The notes beneath the pieces are model-generated. The model was not told the origin of the DNA. It did not search any database and was given only the letters and a program-made list of their open reading frames with translations. A DNA stretch of 64,000 nucleotides, taken from the NCBI GenBank assembly GCA_046349975.1, contig JAXMBH010000014.1, positions 1 through 64,000 of the forward strand. The letters are read 5' to 3'. Source of the DNA: JABDGM01 sp046349975. Lineage in GTDB: Bacteria; Planctomycetota; Planctomycetia; Pirellulales; Lacipirellulaceae. The first letter of the stretch is position 1, and the number at the start of each line of letters is the position of its first letter. Of this stretch, positions 15,062 to 25,214 are shown piece by piece. Both the position numbers and the translations under genes were made by a program.

Positions 15062-17202
15062 TCAGCCGGGTGCCAGCACGCGCCCGCCGCCATGCGGCAA
15101 GCCACCAACCACGCGGTCCGCCGTCCCTAACATCTTGTGCCCGCATGCACTTTCGCTTCCAGAATCCGCACCACCCAATACCCCAGAGACCAGCCCCAAC
15201 ATCGACAGGCTAACCGGCTCGGGCACAAGGGCGGCCGCTCCACCTATGCCGCTTCCCGCGACCTTTCCAAAATTCGTCCGCCACACGTTGTAATCTGCTT
15301 GTGCCACACTGCCCGGTGTCGTGTCATTCGGCAACGTCACGCTCTGCCCCAAGTTATTCCGCCACACCACAAAATCCCCGGCATCAACGACTCCATTGTT
15401 GTTGTAATCGCCCACCAGGCCAGCGGCGATACGGCCAGCAGCACAGAGTTCGCCGTGTATTGCACGTCGAGCGCCATGCCAGGCCCGATGGCGGGCAGCG
15501 TCTCGCGGCAAACGTCCCCGTGCGTCCACCGCTCGCGCGCCTCTTCAAACGTATCGCCCACGCTGGCAACAAACCCGCTGGCGACGCACATAAATCGTAC
15601 CGCTCGTGGCCGCTCCGCTGATACTCACCAGGCCAAAGGCGTCCGTCGGCGCATGACGGAGTTCGTCTTCGCCAGCTCAATACTCACTGTCGAACCCGCG
15701 GCAAAACCCATATTCTCGAGCATCACCACTTCGCTCGAGGGCCCGGCGAACAACGTGCCATTGTTCGTGACCGCATCGTGAAACACGCCCACGTCGCCCC
15801 GCCAGCCACGGTGATCGCCGGCGTTATTATCGACCACGCCATGCACGTCAACCGAACCGCTCGTGATCGCCAGTTGCGAACCACTATTGTTATCCAGCCC
15901 AGCACTCCGATCCGCAGCGCGCCGTTGCGAAGGTCGATGTCGCCGTTGTTCGTGGCGGCGCGCCAATCTCCATTTCGCCACCTGGCAAGTCCACCAGCCC
16001 CGAGTTGGTCAGCGTGCCCGTGACAACAAGATGATCACCGCTGCGCACAAACCGTCCGTGTGAGGCGCGCCGGCAATCGTTACGCCTTGAACGTTAAACA
16101 TGCCTGAACCCGTCAAAAGTCCAGAGACGCTGATGGCATCATTGGCCGCCGCGACCGATTCCCACCGACCGCCCGCGAGCGTCACGCTTCCCGTCGACGA
16201 AACGACCCAGACTGCCAGTCGTCGAAACAACGCCACCGTTTGAAATCGTGATGACAGCCTCGCCGCTGCCTGTCGACAGACTGCCCGTGATGTCCATCCT
16301 CGCGCGGAGTGCCGCTTACCGTTGCCGTTCCCACCGCAGTCGCCGTGGCAGCGACCGTCACGGTCGACGCGGCTCATGAGCAATCCTCCGTCGCGAATCC
16401 GCAATTCGCCCGCGCCGGCGCTTACCCAGCGTAAAGTTGGGACCGCTATGAGCGTACACGCTGCCGACTCCACGACGACATCAACGACCCCGACGCCGCC
16501 TTGCGCGCGCTTCCTACGGTGTTGCCGGTCGCGACAAATCTGCCGCCATCCCGGATAGCGAAATCTGCCCGTGCCCCGTCGCCGATCGTGGCCAGTGTTG
16601 CCGTCCAGCGTGATTGCTGATTCGCAATCGTCGCGAGTCACCTCGCCCGGCATACTGTCGCCAATGACCACGGCATCGGAATCCACGCCACCACCGGCCG
16701 TGATTTCCACAACGCCAAAACCAGAGCTACCGAGCGTAAGGTCGTCCCCCGAGTCAAAGACACTGCCCAACCCGGCCACAACCAGCTTACCACTGCTCGA
16801 AGTTTGCGAGCCGATGATCGTGTCGTCCGGCACGGTGAGAATCGCTGAGCTCGGAGGCGTCACCAGGCCAACGCCTTCATCACCGAGAATCAGGTCCGAC
16901 GTGCTACCACCAATCGTCGAATTGGAACCAAATCCGCCCAGGCTCACCTGGCCAATACCCGCAGCGCCGTTGCCAAGCGTGGCGAGTCCGTTGCTGGTGA
17001 TCGGCGTTCCACCGGCGACGGTGACCGAGCCAAACGCCGCTTCGCCGACGGTGAACAGTCCGGGGCAGCGCGCCGCCAGCCGGCGGCGCGTTGAGCACGG
17101 CATCCACGGTCGTCACGGCGCTTCGGCACGCCAGACCAATGCGCCCAACATGGCAGGAAGCGACACGCAAACATCCTTCACGGCGAGAGCCTTCCAGTGC
17201 AT
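15062..17202 (-). pseudogene. PEP-CTERM beta-repeat surface protein, multiply frameshifted
   Basis: A signal peptide (VCVSLPAMLGALVW) begins at 17202. Pieces in alternating frames then give VTVAGGTPITSNGLATLGNG, GQVSLGGFGSNSTIGG and similar 25-30-residue beta-repeats, followed near the end by GDYNNNGVVDAGDFVVWRNN and ADYNVWRTNFGK (EF-hand/dockerin-like pair) and VPEPVSLSMLGLVSGVLG, the PEP-CTERM anchor. The layout matches the intact protein at 50060-52954, so the two are paralogs or at least share architecture. It would be exported and sit on the cell surface. The exact 3' end is uncertain because of a shift after the anchor. Confidence 0.7.
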
Positions 17203-17405
17203 ACGACGACTCCAAACAACCATCGAGAGCGCACAACCACGGAAATCTAAGCCGCATTTACGAAGCCGGATTCTATCAGCCAATCGACGAAGCAGCCAAC
17301 GACATTGACCACATCCCCGAGGCCGAATTCGCCCACGCGGCGTCACGCGATCAGAAGCGCTCGCCGATAACGTGGCAACTTCCCACATCAGGGGACGCTA
17401 GGCAT

Positions 17406-18575
17406 TCAGATGGGCTTCGCACATTCAGCCTTGCAACCGATCGTCTCATCGCTCGCCGCATAAGAAATGCGGGTACGTATCGCGCGCTGAAGATATTACC
17501 GGGAATAATCAGCAGCTCTACGTTCACCCAATCGCGCGGCCCACAAAATCGGTCCCCGACTCGAGACACCACACAACCTTGCCCCATCCGCGACTTGCCG
17601 CCATTTGTTTTGCCAGCACGGTCAGCACTTCCGGAAACACGTAAAACGCCCGCCGGGCTTCGCTACGGTAACCAGCCTCCGTCAGCCCCGCCACCACATG
17701 ATCACGTTTCCGCCGATACGCCGTGATATGCTCAATCATGTCGGCATCAAGAGCCGCGAAGCGGCCACTGGAAAACAGCGGATGCGGCGCACACAAACGT
17801 GTACTGCTGTATCATCGTCATCTTGTCAATGATCGCCGTCGGCCCATGCACGAATCCCAGCGCCATCCCGTGACTGCCGTACGTCTTGCTGAACCCGTCG
17901 ACGACGATCGTTTGATCGTTGAACGTTGCCGCGCTCACCAGCGGCGCGTCGTAGCAGAACTCACGATAAATTTCATCGCTCACGAGCACGATATTGTGCT
18001 CTTTCGCCAGCTCGCGATCGCTTCAAGCTCCGGCACCTCCGCCACCACGCCGGTCAGGTTCGCCGGGCTGTTGAGCAGGGCCATCTTCGTCCGCGGCGTG
18101 ATCGCGGCAGCAACCTTTGCCGGATCAATTCCAAAGTCCGGATGAGTGTCGTGGCGAACACCACTTCCGCCCGACCATGCCCACCAGAGCTGGGTACATC
18201 ACGAAGTACGGGTCGAACACGATGACTTCGTCGCCCGGGTTCACCATCGCGGCACCGCGAGCACCAGCAAACCGCTCGTGCCCGAGGTCACTAGAACTCG
18301 GCGATCGCCGTGGTGGTGCTGCTCATCGACACTTGGCTGCTGCAGCTTCTCACGCAGTTCCCCGATGCCTTGCGTTTGGCTGCTTAGCCGTTCTTGTTGC
18401 CTTGAATCGCCGCAATCGCCGCGTCTTTCACCGCCTGCGGCACGGGGGAAAATCGGGCTGCCCAATCGACAGATTGATCGGGTTCGCCATCTTCGCCGCC
18501 AAGTCAAAGCACTTTGCGGATGCCGGAACTATCGAACTTCGCCGTACGATCGGCCAGCCAGGGATGCATACTCAT
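17406..18575 (-). pseudogene. Class I/II PLP aminotransferase, multiply frameshifted
   Basis: Start near 18575 (MSMHPWLADRTAKFDSSGI). In successive frames one reads MANPINLSIGQPDF, AVKDAAIAAIQG, TQGIGELREKLQQ, AMVNPGDEVIVFDPYFVMYP, LVSDEIYREFCYDAPL, VDGFSKTYGSHGMALGF with the PLP lysine in SKTY, AYRRKRDHVVAGLTEAGY and a C-terminal NVELLIIPGNIFSA. This is the fold of aspartate/aromatic aminotransferases and would need only a handful of base corrections to be complete. It is followed on the same strand by the beta-repeat protein and preceded by two EamA transporters. Substrate cannot be told. Confidence 0.75.
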
Positions 18576-18583
18576 CGAACGCA

Positions 18584-18610
18584 CGTAGGACGGACATATC
18601 TGTCCATCCG
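18584..18610. repeat. Palindromic repeat, family A copy
   Basis: GTAGGACGGACA, a 4-base centre, then TGTCCATCC. It lies just before the aminotransferase start. The family recurs at 28512, 30285, 36160, 40081, 60918 and 60984. Confidence 0.6.
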
Positions 18611-18662
18611 CTTGAGGGACACGGAGAAAGATCGACCCCAAATTGTCGGTTCTACGCGCTGA

Positions 18663-19705
18663 TTATGCAACCTGCATATTACGCCGCTGCCGCCGATCGT
18701 CGTACGGAATTTCCGTCGCTGGCAGCGACACCAGATACTCGGCCTCCGCCGAAAGTGGCAACGAAGTGACCACGTCGCCCGCGGCCGCCGGTTCGATAAC
18801 CTCTTCCTCGCTATGCACACCAGTTTGCACAAGCGCGACCATGCCCAGCACGCCGGCAATCGCGATCGCCTGCAGCGGGCTGATCATCTCATGATCGAAC
18901 GTGCCCCAGAACAACGCCAGCACCGGCACCACGTACGTCGTCATGCCAGCGAACAGCAGTCCCTTCTTCAGAATCATCCGGAAATGAACGCCATCGTCGA
19001 CACGCCGCTGCCAATAACGCCGAGCAAGATCAAATACACCGGCTTCCGGCGTCATGCTCACATCCCAACGGGCGCTATGTGCCAAGCGTTTTGCAGCCCC
19101 GGCGAAAACTGCAGCGGCAACAGCGGCACCTGGCGGCCACCAGCAGAATCGTTGTCGTCAGCGGCAACGCCCGCCAGCGCGTGCGGCACCTTCCATAATC
19201 ACGGTATTGCTCAACGCCGAAGAGAGCGGAATGATCATCGTCAGCCCCAGCAGCCCCGGCGACATGCCACGTTGCATGCCCTCTTCCACGAGCATAAAGA
19301 TGCACGCCAATCCGCCCAACACGCCAACCAGCTCCGCCGCGTCGGCGCCACCCCCAACATCGGCATCGATACCAAAATCGTCAGCAGCGGAATCGCGGCG
19401 ACCATCGTGCCAAAGAACCCGTGGCAAATCCCTGCGCCAGCACATACGCCTGCGACCTGTGGCGGCATATTGATTTTCAATAGTGACGAACACGCCATAT
19501 AGAACAGGTCGCGCCCGCTCAGCCGATAGCGCTCACGCTCGAGCCACCAGAACAACCCCACCACCGCGGCCCCACTGATCAGCCGCCACAGCGCGATCTC
19601 GACCGGCCCCATGACGTGGGTCACACGCTCGAACAGAATGAACGAAGTGCCCCAGACAAAACAACAGAAGATAAAAGCAAGGTGCGCTTCACGGCAATAT
19701 TGTTG
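18663..19705 (-). pseudogene. EamA-family (drug/metabolite) transporter, multiply frameshifted
   Basis: Fragments in order are LAFIFCCFVWGTSFILFERV, THVMGPVEIALWRLISGAAV, FFGTMVAAIPLLTILVSMPM, AAELVGVLGGLACIFMLVEEG, GLLGLTMIIPLSSALSNTVI, LLFAGMTTYVVPVLALFWG and AIAIAGVLGMVALVQTG, giving the ten-helix EamA repeat fold of an inner-membrane exporter. The final 50 residues are hydrophilic. At least four frame changes interrupt it. The next gene upstream (19815-20909) is a paralog. Start position is approximate. Confidence 0.7.
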
Positions 19706-19814
19706 CTGATAGGTCTATGAGCATTCAGCGTGATCGATAGCCGTTAGCGTCGGCGGCGACGCCGAACTCCCGCTCGCACGCACCGTACCGCCAAAGTCCG
19801 ACTTCCATGCACGT

Positions 19815-20909
19815 TCATTCACTCAAATGACAGTAAACAAGATGTATTGGTTCGGGGGTGGGAATCTTAGCAGCCAACTGCCCGGGAGGGCAGGGCAGAT
19901 TACCACAGTTTAGGCTGCTTCCTTCGGCAACTTCTTTTGCAGGCTCTTTCAACGCCGCCGCCCAGTCGACTGCCGGGTTATCCGATGGACAGAAATGCGG
20001 CTCCCGCTGTTCGTCATCGGCAGCCACCGCGGATACCGCTTTGGCGGCTTCACCTGCACCAACGCCCACCATCGCCAGCACTCCAGCCATCGCGACGAGC
20101 TGCCGCGAAGTTATTGTTTCACCATCCGCCCCCCACACGAGTGCGACCGTCGGCACCACATACGTCACCATCCCTGCAAACAACGGCCCCTCTTTCACCA
20201 CGAGCCAGTTGAATAGCAGCACCGCCACCCGTGCCCACCGTGCCCAGCACCAGGATCGACGCAATTGCCGCCGCCCAATCGTGTCGGTGCGCTGGCTTTC
20301 ATACAGTCCAAAGTAATCTTGGGCCCCCGGCGCAGGCGCAGCAGAATTAGCCATCCCGCGGCCATCGCCAACGCCACCGTCGTGAACGGCACGGCGTGTA
20401 CGTGCGACGCTTCCACTTGAGATACGTGTTGCCGAGCGCGCAACACCGGCACCGAGAGCGCGGCGGCAATAGCTTCACCGGCATGCCGCAGGCGGCTCCC
20501 ATCCTGCACCAGCGGCACCATCTCGACGAACCCGCCCGACCACACCGACGACCTGCCGCGCCGTCGGCCACGCCGAGAATCGGGATTGAGACGATGATCG
20601 TCGCAATCGGCACGAGACCGACCATCATGCCGAAGTAGCTGTGCCGAACCCACGCGATGAGCAGTACGGCTGCACCACAAACGGCAGCGAGGTGCTCACA
20701 AGCGGCAGGCCCGCAATCCGCACCAAATCGCCGCAGCTGATCCGATGGGCCTCGCGGCACGCGCATCCATACGCAAGCCAGCACGGCAGCCCCGCCCAGT
20801 AATCGCCCAATGCCGACATCCGTCGGCCCCAGCTTGCCGTCGCCCGCTCCATCAGAATGAAGCTCGCACCCCAAGCGAGGCAAATCAACAGAAAAGCAGC
20901 CTGCGACAC
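19815..20909 (-). pseudogene. EamA-family transporter, second tandem copy, multiply frameshifted
   Basis: Begins with a likely GTG at 20909 (SQAAFLLICLAWGASFILME). Then, in shifting frames, GPTDVGIGRLLGGAAVLACV, LPLVSTSLPFVVQPY, LIAWVRHSYFGMMVGLVPIA, TIIVSIPILGV, FTTVALAMAAGWLILLRLRR and PLFAGMVTYVVPTVALVWG, ending at a stop at 19815. Its last two thirds align by eye with the neighbouring transporter (FAGMxTYVVPxxALxWG). Around eight frame changes occur in 1.1 kb, the densest in the block. Confidence 0.7.
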
Positions 20910-20976
20910 GGTGGAAAGCGGATCGTGCTCAGAGGTCAGAACTAAAGTCGATCGGGCACCGTGATCTACCGCCCCT

Positions 20977-21936
20977 TCATTCTCCATTCCCACCCCGCCT
21001 CCACAACCACAGGATGCCCCTCACAACAGCGTTCACTCCTTCGCCGCGCGCTCTTGCAGAGCCCTTCTTCAAATGCGCATCGAAGAACCGAATCATCTCC
21101 TCATCGGCTTTCTCATACACGTCGCCCTCAAACCCGTGTCCAGCGCCGTCGTACTTCACAAGTTTGGCTTCCACCCCCGCCTTCTTCAGCTTGCCGACGA
21201 TGAACTCCGACTGCTCGACTGCCACATACTTGTCGTTAACGCCATGCAGACACAGCGTCGGCGCATCATCCTTCGTCACCCACGTCAGCGGGCTTGCCTC
21301 GACATGCTTCGCGCGTGCTTCCTCCAAGTTTCCGCCCAAGTACAACGGCAACACATCCGCAGCGTCCACACTCTTACCGTACGACTTCGTGAAATCCGCC
21401 GCCCCAAAGTGACTCACGACACACTGCACGCGGCTTGATTCATCCGCATTGCCGCCGTCGCCCTCGTACTTCTTCTCGTCGCCGGTCGTACCCAGAAACA
21501 GCGCGAGTGTCCCGCCCGCCGACGCCCCGGTCGCCCCGATCCGCTTCGGGTCGATGTGATACTTCTCCGCATTCGCCCGCAGCCACCGCACCGCCGCCTT
21601 GCAGTCTTCAACGGCCGCCGGGAACGGATACTTCGGCGCCAGCCGATACTCGATCGTCACCGCCACATACCCATGCTGCGCCAGCTTCTCACACGTCGCA
21701 TTAAAGTAAGTTCGATCGCCTTCGCGAAATCCACCGCCATGAATACAAACCACCGCCGGAAACGGCCCATCCCCCTCCGGCGCCGCCAGATCCAGCACCA
21801 AGTGCTGGTCTTCAGGATCCGCATATTCGATGCCGCTCTCGCTGGTCTGCGCGCACATCATAGACGGTGCGAAAGCAGCGCAAACAGCCAACATAACCAC
21901 GCCAAGATCGAGCCAACAACGTCGATGCGACCGCAT
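20977..21936 (-). CDS. Secreted alpha/beta hydrolase (esterase/acetyl-esterase type)
   Basis: 319 residues with an N-terminal signal segment (LGVVMLAVCAAFAPSMMCAQ). The fold markers are clear: oxyanion motif HGGGF at 66-70, EYRLAPKYPFPAAVEDC, the nucleophile elbow GASAGG with Ser139, a late acid in the VNDKYVAVEQ region and the catalytic histidine in GAGHGFEG. This is the BD-FAE/carboxylesterase pattern that removes acyl groups from sugars or small esters in the periplasm. The gene is intact and is the first sound one to the right of the frameshifted block. A C-terminal 25-residue basic tail after AHLKKG is unusual. Confidence 0.85.
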   Translation of the reverse strand: MRSHRRCWLDLGVVMLAVCAAFAPSMMCAQTSESGIEYADPEDQHLVLDLAAPEGDGPFPAVVCIHGGGFREGDRTYFNATCEKLAQHGYVAVTIEYRLAPKYPFPAAVEDCKAAVRWLRANAEKYHIDPKRIGATGASAGGTLALFLGTTGDEKKYEGDGGNADESSRVQCVVSHFGAADFTKSYGKSVDAADVLPLYLGGNLEEARAKHVEASPLTWVTKDDAPTLCLHGVNDKYVAVEQSEFIVGKLKKAGVEAKLVKYDGAGHGFEGDVYEKADEEMIRFFDAHLKKGSARARGEGVNAVVRGILWLWRRGGNGE

Positions 21937-21989
21937 AGCGACACCCCACCGATTGAAGGGTTAGAGAAGACTCGCGATCCGCGATCGAG

Positions 21990-22409
21990 CTACTTCCCCA
22001 GCAGCTTAATACCCAACGACTTCGCGCACCGCCGTAAACCTACGTCCAGCGATGCCAATGGTAGCCGATGCCGCAGCGCCACGTCGAGATACGCCGCGTC
22101 GTAACTGGTGATTCCGTGCGTCCGCGATAGCGACACGAGTTCAGTGCAGGCGCGTGACGATGACTCACCGTCGGATTCGATCGGCAGTGAAGTCAGCAAG
22201 GAGAGAAACCGGTCCGAGTTCGCTGGCGTAACCCGCTTCCGGCGTTCGGCCACCGTTAGCACATTGGCAACTTCCAGAAACCACAACGTGGGGACTAACG
22301 CGGCTTCTTCGGCGAGTCGATCGAGAAGGCTATCCGTCCGTGGTGTTGCCTCATCCTCGAAGCACCACGCCATGGTGACTGAGCAGTCGATAACGAACGT
22401 TGCCGTCAA
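21990..22409 (-). CDS. vapC: VapC-type PIN-domain toxin
   Basis: 139 residues. The PIN-domain acids are visible: Asp8 in FVIDCSVTMAW, Glu46 in LEVANVL, Asp104 in SYDAAYLDVA and Asp109. VapC toxins are Mg-dependent ribonucleases. The start overlaps the antitoxin stop by ATGA, the standard coupled arrangement. No sign of damage. Cognate antitoxin is the Phd/YefM-type protein at 22406-22660. Confidence 0.92.
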   Translation of the reverse strand: MTATFVIDCSVTMAWCFEDEATPRTDSLLDRLAEEAALVPTLWFLEVANVLTVAERRKRVTPANSDRFLSLLTSLPIESDGESSSRACTELVSLSRTHGITSYDAAYLDVALRHRLPLASLDVGLRRCAKSLGIKLLGK

Positions 22410-22660
22410 CGCCGTCCCTCCTCAATGAGGTCTTTGACTTTCAGCCCACGCAGTCGGTTGTCTTTTGCCAACGCGCGCATGGCCTTGATTACTTCTTTAC
22501 GCTCGTCAAGCGTTGTCACCTTGCGAACAGGCACCAACTGGGCCACCGGCTGGCCATGCCAAGTGATCGTAATTGCCTCGCCGGCAGCGACGCGTTCCAA
22601 CAACGCTGAAAAATGCGTCTTCGCGTCGTAAGCGCCAATCGTGGATTCGCGTCGCACCAT
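22406..22660 (-). CDS. vapB: Phd/YefM-type antitoxin (VapB)
   Basis: 84 residues starting MVRRESTIGAYDAKTHFSALL, followed by ERVAAGEAITITWHGQPVAQLVPV, the N-terminal DNA-binding fold of Phd/YefM antitoxins. The C-terminal 30 residues (LDERKEVIKAMRALAKD and LRGLKVKDLIEEGRR) would wrap the toxin. An AGGA ribosome site precedes the ATG by about 8 bases. The palindromic site at 22677-22697 directly upstream is the probable autoregulatory operator. Confidence 0.9.
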   Translation of the reverse strand: MVRRESTIGAYDAKTHFSALLERVAAGEAITITWHGQPVAQLVPVRKVTTLDERKEVIKAMRALAKDNRLRGLKVKDLIEEGRR

Positions 22661-22676
22661 AGAACCGTCCTATTCA

Positions 22677-22697
22677 ACTAGTCTACGACTAGTCTAC
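22677..22697. promoter_or_regulatory. Candidate vapBC operator
   Basis: ACTAGTCTAC occurs twice in direct repeat (22677-22686, 22688-22697), and CTAGTC-TAC-GACTAG (22678-22692) is a perfect palindrome. It lies 17 bases before the antitoxin ATG, where antitoxin-toxin complexes usually bind to repress their own operon. Confidence 0.6.
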
Positions 22698-22849
22698 CTT
22701 GCGGATCGGCCCGGGTCTATCCAGCTTGCCGCGCACGGCCTATTGGGAAAATCGCCGCGGAAAACAGCGATGCGTGAGGCGTTTGAATCGCGGACGCCCG
22801 GCTACGACAGCAGACCAGGCCGCGCAATGAATGAAAGTCGCCCGCGCCC

Positions 22850-24277
22850 TTACCGCACCTTCACCCGAAACCGCAGCACGCCGCCTTCGCCCGGCTTTAC
22901 CGGGTCGCGAATTTCCCACCGCAGAATGAGCGATCCCGCGTCGTTCGATTGCGTAATGAAATCCGCATCGACACTGCTCTTGGCGCTCTCGGCCACGTAC
23001 TCGAAGCGAGTCGAAAGATTGTCGACGATCGTCACGTTGCCGATCACCTGATCGCCGATGTTGTCATATCGCAGCGTGAACTCAACCTCTTCACCCGGCG
23101 CGGCATGCCCGCATGAGGCTAGCTTCAACAGCCGCAACTGCGGATGCTCCGGACCATTCGTTTGATAAACGAGCCCCGGTTGCCGCACACCAACGTCTAC
23201 ATGCGCCTGCTTCACGCCAAATAGCACCTGCGGCGCCTGCACGCCCGTGAGCGCGATCGCATTCTCCTTCGCACGCTCCACCAGCGCTTTTTCCGCCTGC
23301 GAAACTTCGCCCGTGCGTACGATCGTTAGGTTCACCTGTGGCTGTAGCGCGCTGAATGCGTCCATCGTCGCCTGCAGGTTCTCCATGCCGCCGGCCTGCA
23401 TTCGTCCGCGGAACAAATTCGGCGGCTGTTGGCCCATATCGACCAGCACCGCATGCCGCTGCTTCTGCGACACGGGCGGTAACGCCATCGTCGCCTTCGC
23501 GAGCGCCAAGTCGTCCTTCGTCTGATTGATGAACACCGGCTGCTCATGCGCGATCGGCTGAACCACCCGTCGCACCACGGCAAACCGCGGCGCGTAAATG
23601 CACACGCGATTACTCGGCGTCACCAACGTTCGGCCGTCGACCGTGTCGTAGTGACTAATCGCATCTTCCTGTTCCAGCCCCGTAATCGACCAATCCGCGT
23701 GCACACCCGCCGGCGTCACGTAGTCGCCGCCGTCGCACAAGTATTCATCACCCGGTCCCAACACCGGCCCATAAGGATCAACCGCTTCGCCACCATCCGC
23801 AGCACACATTCCACTCCCTCGTAGGGAGGGGCCAGGTCGCTTGTGACTCGCCGTGGCGAGGGAGGGTTCGCCGTTGGAAGTGTCTCCGTCGCAAATCGTT
23901 GCCTCATCGTCATCCGAAATAACCGCCGGCTCCCCAGCGACAACAGCCCCAGCATCACCCGCCAGAACGCTGCCATCTTCCGAGACAACCGCCCCAACAT
24001 CCTCCGGCGTGGTCTGAATCATCGGCGAGGATGGAACGACTTGCTCCATCACCGGTCCCATCTGCATCCGCGCGCCCGGCAGGCCCGGCATCATCGCTGC
24101 GCCCGGTTGCTCGGCCTGCGGCACGAGCGAGGCATCCGGCGTGAGGTGTGTCCGCGTCAGCGGCTCCGCACATGCGTTGAGAATGATCATCGCCGCCGCA
24201 ATCAGCACACACCGCCACCACAGTGGCAGGTGCTCCACATACCGCGGGCCCAGTTCGTTGTCAGCGACGTCATTCAT
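22850..24277 (-). CDS. Envelope lipoprotein-like protein with C-terminal DUF11 domain
   Basis: 475 residues. The N-terminus has a hydrophobic stretch CVLIAAAMIILNAC that ends in a lipobox-like cysteine. Residues 50-160 are Met/Pro/Gly- and acid-rich low complexity. The last 90 residues (RLLKLASCGHAAPGEEVEFTL, YDNIGDQVIGNVTIVDNLSTRF, PGEGGVLRFRVKV) form a DUF11-type immunoglobulin-like domain, often found in surface proteins. Residues about 138-155 are encoded by a palindromic repeat that seems to have been inserted in frame. It is the last gene of a three-gene operon of envelope proteins. Confidence 0.7.
   Translation of the reverse strand: MNDVADNELGPRYVEHLPLWWRCVLIAAAMIILNACAEPLTRTHLTPDASLVPQAEQPGAAMMPGLPGARMQMGPVMEQVVPSSPMIQTTPEDVGAVVSEDGSVLAGDAGAVVAGEPAVISDDDEATICDGDTSNGEPSLATASHKRPGPSLRGSGMCAADGGEAVDPYGPVLGPGDEYLCDGGDYVTPAGVHADWSITGLEQEDAISHYDTVDGRTLVTPSNRVCIYAPRFAVVRRVVQPIAHEQPVFINQTKDDLALAKATMALPPVSQKQRHAVLVDMGQQPPNLFRGRMQAGGMENLQATMDAFSALQPQVNLTIVRTGEVSQAEKALVERAKENAIALTGVQAPQVLFGVKQAHVDVGVRQPGLVYQTNGPEHPQLRLLKLASCGHAAPGEEVEFTLRYDNIGDQVIGNVTIVDNLSTRFEYVAESAKSSVDADFITQSNDAGSLILRWEIRDPVKPGEGGVLRFRVKVR
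23810..23866. repeat. Palindromic repeat inserted in frame in a coding region
   Basis: Arms ACTCCCTCG and CGAGGGAGGG flank a GC-rich centre. It encodes the out-of-character segment SLATASHKRPGPSLRGSG in the DUF11 protein, basic within an otherwise acidic linker, and looks like an intergenic-type repeat captured by the gene. Confidence 0.45.
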
Positions 24278-24312
24278 TACAAATCATTCAAAACGAATTG
24301 CGTTGCCATGGG

Positions 24313-24397
24313 GGACCGTCAGCCTCCGGCTTGGCCGGGAGTTACCTCCCGCGAAACGTCGGCGTCCGCGTACTCCCGGCAGAGCCGGGCGCTGTCG
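24313..24397. repeat. Palindromic repeat, family C copy
   Basis: Begins CCGTCAGCCTCCGGCTTGG and ends GGGCGCTGTCGG. A copy with the same ends and two inner CCGGC/GCCGG stems lies at 38441-38524. The repeat overlaps the last 18 codons of the gene ending at 24342. Confidence 0.6.
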
Positions 24398-25214
24398 GAT
24401 TACTGGGCTGCGCGGGAACCTGTACGTGCTGCGGTTCACCACCCACCGCCCGCATCTCCGCCTCATCACACCGCGGCGGCACTTGCGACGCATCAAACAT
24501 CACAAACCGCGGCCCGCATTCCCCGCCGCCACCGCCGGTCAGGCTCGCGCCGTTAGCGTTCGGCCGCCGCCCGCCAATTCGCAAAATCGCCACTGGCCGC
24601 CCCTGTCGATCGGCCGTTACCAACGGGTCTTCGCCCGCCGGCGCCTCGATCCACGGGAGCTGATCGCTCGCCTTGCGGTTAATCGGCAGCGCCTGTGCCG
24701 GATCCTCGATGTAAATCACTCGCGTCACAAACGCGCCATTCGCCGCGAGCTCGAGCTCGTCCTGCGTGAGCTCGATCGGAATCGGATACCGCAGCGCCAG
24801 CCGCGGCGGCGGATACGTGCGATCCACCACCTCGATGGTCGGATACAACTCCAGCCCGTCCGCGTTCGGAATATCAGAAACCTGCAATCGATACACGGGC
24901 CCAATGTTGAGGCCCACGAGCATGTCGTTCGATTGCACGTTTGCGAAGCCACTTTCCGTGGCCAGTGCGATCCGAGCGCCTTCTGGCGCTCGGATCCGCA
25001 CCGGCTGGAAATACCCCGGCAACGGTCCGCCCCGGTGAAGTCGTTGGCTGCCAATCGCTCCCGGAGGCATGGCACCGGCATTAAGCCAGTGCACTGGTCG
25101 CTCTTGCGCCGCGGCCGTGAGGCCCGTCGACAAGAACACCAGAACTGCCCATCGCAGTATGCCCTCGACCCGCAATCGCCGCGGCGATCGCGCGAGCACC
25201 AGCACCGTTGTCAT
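24342..25214 (-). CDS. Exported envelope protein sharing a domain with its neighbour
   Basis: 290 residues with an N-terminal signal segment (GILRWAVLVFLSTGLTAAAQ). The central 150 residues (GPVYRLQVSDIPNADGLELYP, TIEVVDRTYPPP, YPIPIELTQDELELA, FVTRVIYIEDP, ADRQGRPVAILRIGG) align by eye with GAIYRLKLTNISG through GSILAILRIGN in the protein at 25425-26984, so the pair are paralogs. I know no function for the domain. The C-terminus runs into the family C repeat, so its last residues (SAGSTRTPTFRGR) may not be ancestral. Confidence 0.7.
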   Translation of the reverse strand: MTTVLVLARSPRRLRVEGILRWAVLVFLSTGLTAAAQERPVHWLNAGAMPPGAIGSQRLHRGGPLPGYFQPVRIRAPEGARIALATESGFANVQSNDMLVGLNIGPVYRLQVSDIPNADGLELYPTIEVVDRTYPPPRLALRYPIPIELTQDELELAANGAFVTRVIYIEDPAQALPINRKASDQLPWIEAPAGEDPLVTADRQGRPVAILRIGGRRPNANGASLTGGGGGECGPRFVMFDASQVPPRCDEAEMRAVGGEPQHVQVPAQPSNPTAPGSAGSTRTPTFRGR

